A stretch of 46,960 bases of DNA from Herminiimonas sp. (GTDB lineage Bacteria > Pseudomonadota > Gammaproteobacteria > Burkholderiales > Burkholderiaceae_D). The position numbers and the translations under genes were made by a program. The stretch lies in the NCBI GenBank assembly GCA_014376645.1, contig JACMRD010000042.1, positions 1 through 46,960 on the forward strand, given 5' to 3'. Positions 1 to 8,055 of the stretch are shown here, piece after piece (position 1 is the stretch's first letter; each line of letters begins with the position of its first letter). The notes below the pieces were generated by a model. The model was not told the DNA's origin, ran no database searches, and was given only the letters and a program-made list of their open reading frames with translations.

Positions 1-71
1 AGGAACGCTAGAAACCGCGCGGTGGTCTGCGCGGCCGGCTCGTTGAGCAGTGGGGTGTCTTTCGTATCCAT
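1..71 (-). CDS. N-terminus of an unidentified protein, cut by the left window edge (MDTKDTPLLNEPAAQTTARFLAF...)
   Basis: Open frame from ATG at 71 to the edge; AGGAG ribosome-binding site about 7 nt upstream on the minus strand. Confidence 0.4.
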   Translation of the reverse strand, partial: MDTKDTPLLNEPAAQTTARFLAF

Positions 72-610
72 GGGATGCTCCTGTTTGCCGTGGCGCCATT
101 GCCGCGGTAAAACGTATAGGCACCACACCTACAGATAACTCCAGAGTTATTGCGTTAAGGCAATAAATGGCCATCGTTTAACACGCCGATAAATGATTTT
201 CTAGGAATTTGAACGGAAAACGGCTGGCAGAAAATTTATTGGTTGGCAGATGTTACTTATTAGGTCTATCGACCATAAGGGCCGATGACTGCGAGGGAGC
301 CTTAGCTGCGATGCGTCGCGCATCGCGTGAAATCCCGGCTGCGTTGAGCCTTGTGGGGGGCTGATTAATGACGCGGCGCGGTGGGTGGTCATAGGCTCCC
401 GCCGCACACATACAAACCTGCGTGTCAAGGTAGTTGCCGCGCACGTTTTGCGTGCTGGTACCTAAATTTCCTTGGGAGGTTGAGCCTGAGTGGCTGGCGT
501 TGGCGAAGGTTGATATGCGAGTAAGTTGGCTGCTCGGTGCTACCCCGATTGTGATAAGCTTCTGCTACACCGTGATAGGAAAAAAGCTTACTTATCAACG
601 GCTTACAGCG

Positions 611-638
611 GCGGGGGGAACTCCCTTCGTCTCCGCCA
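611..638 (+). other. tRNA 3'-end-like fragment (T-arm/acceptor remnant ending in CCA)
   Basis: GCGGGGGGAACTCCCTTCGTCTCCGCCA resembles the 3' half of a tRNA with a GGAGACG acceptor (tRNA-Ser-like); no 5' half found nearby. Confidence 0.4.
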
Positions 639-670
639 AGAAACATCGTTTCAAGTGTCAAGGAAGTGCC

Positions 671-709
671 AAAAACCTGTCTCTAGCCCTGTGCTGATGC
701 GGGTTTTTT
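671..709 (+). terminator. Intrinsic-terminator-like hairpin downstream of the tRNA-like fragment
   Basis: AAAAACCTG ... CGGGTTTTTT: 9-bp stem with one G-U pair and a T-run. Confidence 0.45.
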
Positions 710-734
710 GTATTGAGCGGTATCGAAATGGAGA

Positions 735-1045
735 CCCATGTCCTGGCGGTTCCTCCGCGAGCGCCGATACCAGAAAGTCGACAAAAGTACGTGCTTTGGC
801 TGAGAGGTGTTTGCGGTTGGGATATGCCGCGTAGACGCCCAATTCCGCAGACTGGGCTATTACGGCAATACCCGCACCAGCCGGCTAACGGCGATTTCGC
901 CATCGACCATGAATTGCGGCTGAAAAATGATGCCGGCGCCGCTTAGCGCCGCCAGGCAGATAATGTCGCCGTTGCCAGCCTTGATCGGCCCGAGGATGGG
1001 TATGGCGACCGTACCCTCCTTTATCACCCATACATGTACGGCCAT
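735..1045 (-). pseudogene. Degraded LysR-family regulator, C-terminal part only
   Basis: Minus-strand frames give GDIICLAALSGAGIIFQPQFMVDGEIAVSRLVRVLP then, after in-frame stops and a frameshift, ELGVYAAYPNRKHLSAKARTFVDFLVSAL: typical LysR effector-domain C-terminus; HTH domain missing. Confidence 0.65.
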
Positions 1046-1074
1046 GATGAGTGCTTCTTGATTCGAGTTGCACC

Positions 1075-1662
1075 ATGTCCTTACTGCCCACCCTGTTCGT
1101 TTCCCATGGCTCCCCATGATCGCCTTGCAGGACAGCCCCGCGCACCGCTTCCTGCAAGGACTCGGCGCGAGCCCGTTCCGCCCGCAGGTCATCGCAGCGT
1201 TTCCGCCCACTGGGAAACCCGTGGCGCACCTGCTGTATCACTCGCTGCCGACCCGGTCACTGTTCACGATTTTGGAGGGTTTCCGCAGGCGCTGTTCGAT
1301 CTCGTCTATCCGGCTCCCGGTGATCCTGACAGTGCTGAGCAGGCCGCGCGCTTGTTCGAGGCCGCCGGTATTCGAGTCCAACGGGTTGCGGATCGCGGAC
1401 TCGATCATGGCGCCTGGGTACCGCTGCGACTGATGTACCCACAGGCCGATGTGCCGGTGTTTCAGATTTCGCTGATGCACGGCGCCGGTTCGGCTGCGCA
1501 TCATCAGTTCGGCCGGGCGCCGTCAGGAACCATCCAAGCGAAGAGCACCTGTTGCCGGTGTTTGTGGCAATGGGCGCCGCTGGCCCGGGTGCGAAGGCGC
1601 AACTCTTGCACAGCAGCTTCGAACACGGGGTGCTCGCCATGGACGCCTATGCATTTCACTGA
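1075..1662 (+). pseudogene. Degraded DODA/LigB-type extradiol dioxygenase (YgiD-like)
   Basis: MSLLPTLFVSHGSP / MIALQDSPAHRFLQGLGA / VSAHWETRGAPAVS..HDFGGFPQALFDLVYPAPGDP..RGLDHGAWVPLRLMYPQADVPVFQISL / NHPSEEHLLPVFVAMGAAG..LLHSSFEHGVLAMDAYAFH lie in different frames with a central segment missing. Confidence 0.75.
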
Positions 1663-1846
1663 AACATGAAGGCACTGCGCTCTGGACCGCGCCAGCCTCA
1701 GCCATCTCCACCCGCAATTTTCGTTCGACGTCATTAACACGGTAGCTGGACGCTGCGAAATGCAGCGCATTTATTTCTGCACCGCCGTCGCGATGCTGGG
1801 TGCGCGCCGCCCCAGGATCAGCGACACCGGCGGTCGATACAGTCAA

Positions 1847-1889
1847 ACAACAAACCCGCACAACCACCAAGGGTGTGCGGGTTTGTTGT
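1847..1889. terminator. Strong hairpin, probable terminator of the nitroreductase gene (bidirectional shape)
   Basis: 16-bp perfect stem ACAACAAACCCGCACA / TGTGCGGGTTTGTTGT. Confidence 0.7.
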
Positions 1890-1917
1890 GGGCCGAACAG
1901 ATAGGAACGTGAGGCGA

Positions 1918-2553
1918 CTACTTGACTTCGGTAACGAATTTGTCCATCGGCCTGCGGACCTTCTTTAGGTTGGCCAGCCAGTCGCCTTCGACCTGGCGGT
2001 AGCCCAGCGGCAGAATGACCACGCTGCGCAGACCATGCGCACGCAGGTCCAGGATCTTGTCGAGCGCGTCCGGATCGAAGCCTTCCATCGGCGTGCAGTC
2101 GACTTCTTCAAAAGCAGCCGCAATCATGGCGGCGCTCAGGCCGATATATGCCTGGCGTGCCGCGTGCTGGAAGTTCACTTCGGCACCGCGCTGTGGATAG
2201 CTGCCCAACAACATCTTGCGGTAGTTTTCCCAACCTTCGTTCTTTGTCCCACGTTCTTCGTTGGTCAGATCGAACATCATGTTGATGCGTTCGACCGTAT
2301 AGTCATCCCACGCAGCAAAAACGAGGAGATGCGAACCATCCGTGATCTGTGCCTGGTTCCAGGCGATCGGCTTGATTTCCGCACGGACCGGCTGGCTGGT
2401 AACGACAAAAATCTCGAACGGCTGGAGGCCGCTCGATGTCGGCGCCAGTCGCGCTGCTTCGAGAATGCGCTCGACTTTTTCCGGCGGCACGGTCTTGGCC
2501 GGGTCCATCTTCTTGGTCGCATAACGCCATTCGAGGTGTTGAATCAAATCCAT
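1918..2553 (-). CDS. Nitroreductase-family NAD(P)H-dependent oxidoreductase
   Basis: 211 aa ORF; WRYATKKMDP..ILEAARLAPTSSGLQPFEIFVV N-terminal FMN-binding motifs. Confidence 0.85.
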   Translation of the reverse strand: MDLIQHLEWRYATKKMDPAKTVPPEKVERILEAARLAPTSSGLQPFEIFVVTSQPVRAEIKPIAWNQAQITDGSHLLVFAAWDDYTVERINMMFDLTNEERGTKNEGWENYRKMLLGSYPQRGAEVNFQHAARQAYIGLSAAMIAAAFEEVDCTPMEGFDPDALDKILDLRAHGLRSVVILPLGYRQVEGDWLANLKKVRRPMDKFVTEVK

Positions 2554-2841
2554 TCCAAATTCCTTCTGGTCTATAGGTTAAAAATGCCGGGCCGCCGTGT
2601 CGGCAAGCCGCGGTATTGATGTGATGCGTCCGTGGAGGTACGAAAACAGGCGGGCCGACTATAAAGCAATATAAAAAATCATGCTTGCAGCGACTGGAAA
2701 GGGACGACATGGGGAGTAGTCCAAAACTGCCGGGGGATGGTCGATTCGGCTGGCGGACGTCAAAGCTGCGCAGGACTCGATGAAGTACCGCTTTATCAGG
2801 AATTTTTGCGCAAAACCTTAGCCTTTAGGCAGGAGAGGACG

Positions 2842-3738
2842 TCAACGGACAAGCTCTTGCGAGATGGCATCGGCCACGCGATCCAGATCCGTGATGATGA
2901 CCACGCCGGCCATCGTGTCTTGTAATCGCAGGGCGCCTGCGCCGCCGGCCCACATCGAGGTCGTGACAGGCAATGCCTGGCGAAGCTGTGTCAAGAATGT
3001 CGCGGCATTCTTGAGCGCGAAGCGGTCACTGAGCGACAGCGCCACGATGTCCACCTGGTACTGCGCCGCTGCCAGAACAATTTCATCGACGTCGAGTTGA
3101 GCACCCAGCGACACGCACCGTGCGCCTTCAAGACAAAGAATCGCCTCTACCATCAGCAAGCCGAGGGTATGCAGTTCGCCTTGCGGCGTCGTCAGGAGTA
3201 CCCGCAGCCCAGTACGCGGGCCTTCGATCGCGGTAATTTCGCGCCTCAGAAGCGTCTTGATGCTCTCGGTGTAGAGGTGTTCGTTGCGAATGCCGATCCG
3301 GCCATCGGCCCACGCGGCACCGACCAACACATTAAGTGCAGGTACGAGGTGCACCACGAATCCGCGCAGGCCCAGGCGACCCAGGTGACGGTACAGGAAG
3401 TCGTCGATATGCAGCGGATCGTTCGCGTGCAAGGCCGTGATCACATCCTCGATGGTTGGGTTGCTCAGGACGATCGTTTGCGACGTGACCATCGACGCAT
3501 GCATCTCCCTGAGAACATCCATCTCCGCCGGGACCACGTGGCGCGGCGGCAACCCGGCATCGAGGAGCAATTTGACGAGCTGCAGACGCTCGACCTGATC
3601 CTGGTTGAAGCGGCGGTGTCCAAGGGCATTCCGTTCGGGAATGGGGAAGCCATAACGCACCTCCCATTTGCGTATCACTTCCTTGGCTAATCCCGTCATT
3701 GCAGCGACGGTAGCGATTGAAAATTTATCGGTGGTCAA
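2842..3738 (-). CDS. MerR-family regulator with cobalamin-binding domain, CarH/LitR-like
   Basis: 298 aa; MerR HTH (VIRKWEVRYGFPIPERNALGHRRF), W143-x9-E153-H154, and E-x-H-x2-G-x41-S-x-S-x27-GG B12-binding pattern counted directly in the translation. Confidence 0.85.
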   Translation of the reverse strand: MTTDKFSIATVAAMTGLAKEVIRKWEVRYGFPIPERNALGHRRFNQDQVERLQLVKLLLDAGLPPRHVVPAEMDVLREMHASMVTSQTIVLSNPTIEDVITALHANDPLHIDDFLYRHLGRLGLRGFVVHLVPALNVLVGAAWADGRIGIRNEHLYTESIKTLLRREITAIEGPRTGLRVLLTTPQGELHTLGLLMVEAILCLEGARCVSLGAQLDVDEIVLAAAQYQVDIVALSLSDRFALKNAATFLTQLRQALPVTTSMWAGGAGALRLQDTMAGVVIITDLDRVADAISQELVR

Positions 3739-3805
3739 AATAATTCTGTCTTAGACAAAAATGCTGTGATACAGTTGGTTACAGTAATCTTTACAGGAAA
3801 ATAAC

Positions 3806-4153
3806 TTGTCGACTGCTCAGACTCCTGCGAATTTCCCGATGAATTCCAAAGTTTGGGCAGGTACTGGCGTCGAACCAAGTACTCAAACGTGTCCAGATGG
3901 AGAGTCGATGATAATGCCGACCAAGGTTATTTTTCGTTCAGATGATGCCGATGTACATGATGAAATCTACAAGATGCTCAGTCATTTGCATGCACAAACA
4001 CTGCTGATTTGCGGCGAGGGCATGGAAAATTTTCTCTGCCACAGCGACGAAGTCAAGAGCAACTATCTGTGGTCGCTGTGCGATCTCGCCGAGCGTTCCC
4101 TCTCACAGCTCGCTAAACTCGGCCGCAAAGCCGAGGTCATCACCGATGAGTGA
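3806..4153 (+). CDS. Small hypothetical protein divergent from the CarH-like regulator
   Basis: 115 aa ORF with TTG start preceded by AGGA; later ATG starts (3839) also possible. Confidence 0.5.
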   Translation: MSTAQTPANFPMNSKVWAGTGVEPSTQTCPDGESMIMPTKVIFRSDDADVHDEIYKMLSHLHAQTLLICGEGMENFLCHSDEVKSNYLWSLCDLAERSLSQLAKLGRKAEVITDE

Positions 4154-4619
4154 TGCTCACCAGACCGCTGGTCGCCCGATTCTCGTTCCTCTGACGACTT
4201 TTCGATACCAGCATTCCTACGAAATCACGGGCAATTTCCCGTTCCCTAGCGGGAAGCGTCAAATACAGGCGAACCAGACTGTCTTGCGGGGAGGCGACGT
4301 CGTTGGCGGCGTCGCGATTCGGAAGCACCCGAGCCACCCCTCCGAAGCGCAACCATTCCACTGATACCCCCAGCCAGCCGGCCAGTGAGCGAAGCTTGTC
4401 CTGGGTCGGAATCGATTCGCTGACCAGCCACTTGCGGGCTGCGTGAACGGTGATTGGTTTGCCGCTGAAATGCGCATTGAATTCCCGCGCCAGGATCGTC
4501 GGACTGGCTGGCAGGCCTCGGTGCGACCCCATCGTGTCCATTAGACGCTTGCTGAAGCTTAAGCGTTCCGGCGAAGTGTTCGGATGTGGGGTCATGGGGT
4601 ATCTTTTTAGAGTCGGCAT
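4140..4619 (-). CDS. Putative helix-turn-helix regulator
   Basis: SKRLMDTMGSHRGLPASPTILAREFNAHFSGKPITVHAARKWLVSESIPTQDKLRSLAGWLGVSVEWLRFG resembles phage-repressor-type HTH; start could be the internal MTPHPN. Confidence 0.6.
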   Translation of the reverse strand: MPTLKRYPMTPHPNTSPERLSFSKRLMDTMGSHRGLPASPTILAREFNAHFSGKPITVHAARKWLVSESIPTQDKLRSLAGWLGVSVEWLRFGGVARVLPNRDAANDVASPQDSLVRLYLTLPAREREIARDFVGMLVSKSRQRNENRATSGLVSITHR

Positions 4620-4695
4620 TACTCGAAAGGATACGCTAAAGTGTTAAAAGTTGGTTTTTTATTTTTTACCGGAAAGTATCGTTTACGGTCTGCCT

Positions 4696-5208
4696 TCACC
4701 AATCTCCGGAACCGCCATTGCCTTTGAAAGGTCCGACCAGTTCCGAGGTGATCCAGCCGCCATAAAAACCACCTGGCTGCGGTGCGACCCGTTCACCATC
4801 GACCACGCATGCGAGGCTGCCGGGATAGAATCCAACGTGTCGTGCAATCCTTGAAAAGTCCTGGTTTGGGATGTCATAGCTCCATCCGACGGCGCCAGCC
4901 TGCGGTTGGCGTGCCAATGCCCAGTACCGGGCGACGCCTTTCCACTCGCAAAACGATTGACCGGGGATCGCAACCAGAAGCGACCACTCGATGGCTTCCG
5001 GCGGCAGGTAGAAGGTCGGCGGACTTGCAGTTTCGAGAATACGTAAGGCCGCCCCCGATTTTGCGACTAACAGATCGCCATCGCTTACCGTGACTAGCCG
5101 ATGATCAACAACGATCGCTGGCGGGCGCGGATAGTCCCACACCGATTCCTGGCCAGGCTTTGGAATGACGGCAAAAGAGGGCCGTTCGCGACCGTCGAAT
5201 TGCCACAT
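4696..5208 (-). CDS. DUF427-family protein
   Basis: MWQFDGRERPSF...TFYLPPEAIEWSLL...CEWKGVARYWAL...GFYGGWITSELVGPFKG; start chosen at internal ATG 5208. Confidence 0.75.
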   Translation of the reverse strand: MWQFDGRERPSFAVIPKPGQESVWDYPRPPAIVVDHRLVTVSDGDLLVAKSGAALRILETASPPTFYLPPEAIEWSLLVAIPGQSFCEWKGVARYWALARQPQAGAVGWSYDIPNQDFSRIARHVGFYPGSLACVVDGERVAPQPGGFYGGWITSELVGPFKGNGGSGDW

Positions 5209-5344
5209 GGTCTGAGTTGTCAAAGGGTGTACTCCGATCGTTGTGTTAAGAGAAGAGTCAACTTCCGGCAGCAGCGGCAAACGCGATTTCATTGCGTTGA
5301 CCGCGGCGTCGTCCAGTACCATCCACGCTTTCCAGGAGGCCGGC

Positions 5345-5569
5345 ATGCCAATCGAACAAATCGGGAAATACGAAATCGAATACGAATCGGAAGCACTGCC
5401 CGACGATGCGGGATGGGCAGCGTTCGTTGCAGTGTACGGTGAGTCGGAAAATCCTGCGCATCGCAAGGAAATCGTCGCCCGGAAACGGGTGGCACTGGAG
5501 GCATCGTTCAATAACGAAGCCGCGGCCCTCGACGAAGCCCGGCGCATTGCCCGGTCGATGCTGGAATAG
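5345..5569 (+). CDS. Small hypothetical protein
   Basis: 74 aa, MPIEQIGKYEIEYESEALPDDAGWAAFVAVYGESENPAHRKEIVARKRVALEASFNNEAAALDEARRIARSMLE; GGAGG upstream. Confidence 0.55.
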   Translation: MPIEQIGKYEIEYESEALPDDAGWAAFVAVYGESENPAHRKEIVARKRVALEASFNNEAAALDEARRIARSMLE

Positions 5570-5622
5570 TCCGGCTATCGAGCCCATTTTGCAGCGCACG
5601 ATCTGCGATCCGCAGGCGTCGT

Positions 5623-6018
5623 TCAGATTCCCCTGAGGGGGCGTTTGTCTCCCCGTGCCTTCGGAAGATCCCCCCAGCCGGCGAGGTGATTTACATCGCC
5701 GACCTTGCGCAGGTTGACGCCGAACTCTTCGCGCAAACGTAGCACGGCGTCGTCGATTGCGGTGTGTGCCAGTTGAAAGCCGTGTTGCGGCAGGCTGATT
5801 ACGAGCCGTTCAATCGCATTGAAGACGCGAATGTCACCCAGTGCGGCTGCTTCCTGTGGCTCACCTGATTAGGGCGCCAGTCGCATGCCCAGCCATTTTG
5901 CAAACGTGGGAGGCAAGGATTGATGGCCCAGTCGCGGCCAGGCGCTGACCAGATCCGCATGCTCCTGCTCCAGTTGCTGATGGTCGACTTCACTGATGAC
6001 GACGTTAATCACGGGCAT
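5623..6018 (-). pseudogene. Short ORF interrupted by one in-frame TAA
   Basis: MPVINVVISEVDHQQLEQEHADLVSAWPRLGHQSLPPTFAKWLGMRLAP*SGEPQEAAALGDIRVFNAIERLVISLPQHGFQLAHTAIDDAVLRLREEFGVNLRKVGDVNHLAGWGDLPKARGDKRPLRGI*; both halves in one frame. Confidence 0.45.
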
Positions 6019-6403
6019 TGATTGCCTTTCGGGTAGGGCCACGCCCCGGCCAGTCCTGATATCTTATCGGGATCATCCTGCATGACCAATGCAATTTGCC
6101 TGAAATCGGAAACCGTCTGGCGAAACCATCTCACGATACAACTCAACCGGATTTTCGAACCCGTCAGACTGAAAAAAATCCTTAAAAAATGTAAAAAATG
6201 CAGAGTCGTTTCCTGCTCACCAGTCCCTGCAATGTGACTGGGCAGCAGCCGTCTCACCGATTCGACCACCAGGGCCGTTCCCGTACGACTGGCATGCTTT
6301 TCGCAAGCATGACAAGTTGATGACGCCGCTCGACGATACGGCGCCGGTCGACCTTGCGGCTTTTCCAGCGTCCGCTTTACGTTTGACATCCACTGTATTC
6401 GCC

Positions 6404-6796
6404 ATGGCCGCCTTGACAAAAAAACAGCTCGACCAACTGAAGCAGTTGCTCGACGAACGAGAACAGGTATTGCGCTCGCATCTGCAAAGGGATACCGCAG
6501 CGCGGGAGGAGTTCGTGCAAGTTGCCAGCGAGGCGCCCGACTCTGGCGATGCTTCCTTTGCAACGCTGTCGATGGACCTTGGTAATGCGGCGGTGGAGCG
6601 CGACCTGGTCGAGTTGCGTCATATCGCTAGCGCGCGGTGCCGGATTGGGCGCGGCGATTACGGCGTGTGCGCCCTGTGCGGTTACGAGATTCCTTATGCC
6701 CGCCTGGTTGCCCAGCCCACCGCTGCGCGGTGCGCCCCATGCCAGAATAACTTCGAACGCACGCATGCAGATGGCGTTAGCCGAAGTTCACTCTGA
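6404..6796 (+). CDS. TraR/DksA-family zinc-finger protein
   Basis: Coiled-coil N-terminus and CALCGYEIPYARLVAQPTAARCAPC zinc finger; start at ATG 6404. Confidence 0.85.
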   Translation: MAALTKKQLDQLKQLLDEREQVLRSHLQRDTAAREEFVQVASEAPDSGDASFATLSMDLGNAAVERDLVELRHIASARCRIGRGDYGVCALCGYEIPYARLVAQPTAARCAPCQNNFERTHADGVSRSSL

Positions 6797-6834
6797 GCGA
6801 TGGCGCGCTGCGCGGGATGGTCGTAAAATCATGA

Positions 6835-7908
<1,074 letters not shown>

Positions 7909-8055
7909 GCTTCTTTCCGATCGGACAGGGCACTCCTGCATTGCTTCGCCAGGCGTGCAACTGATGTCAGCGTAGCCCGCCCGATAACCCTTGTCATCGG
8001 TTCGTGCCGGTGGCGCCCTCGTGGTTCGAACCGGCTTCCTGACAGGCGCACCTCA

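Noticed and set aside
1670-1840. Possible further pseudogene between the dioxygenase remnant and the nitroreductase terminator
   Set aside because: Frames show no motif I can assign
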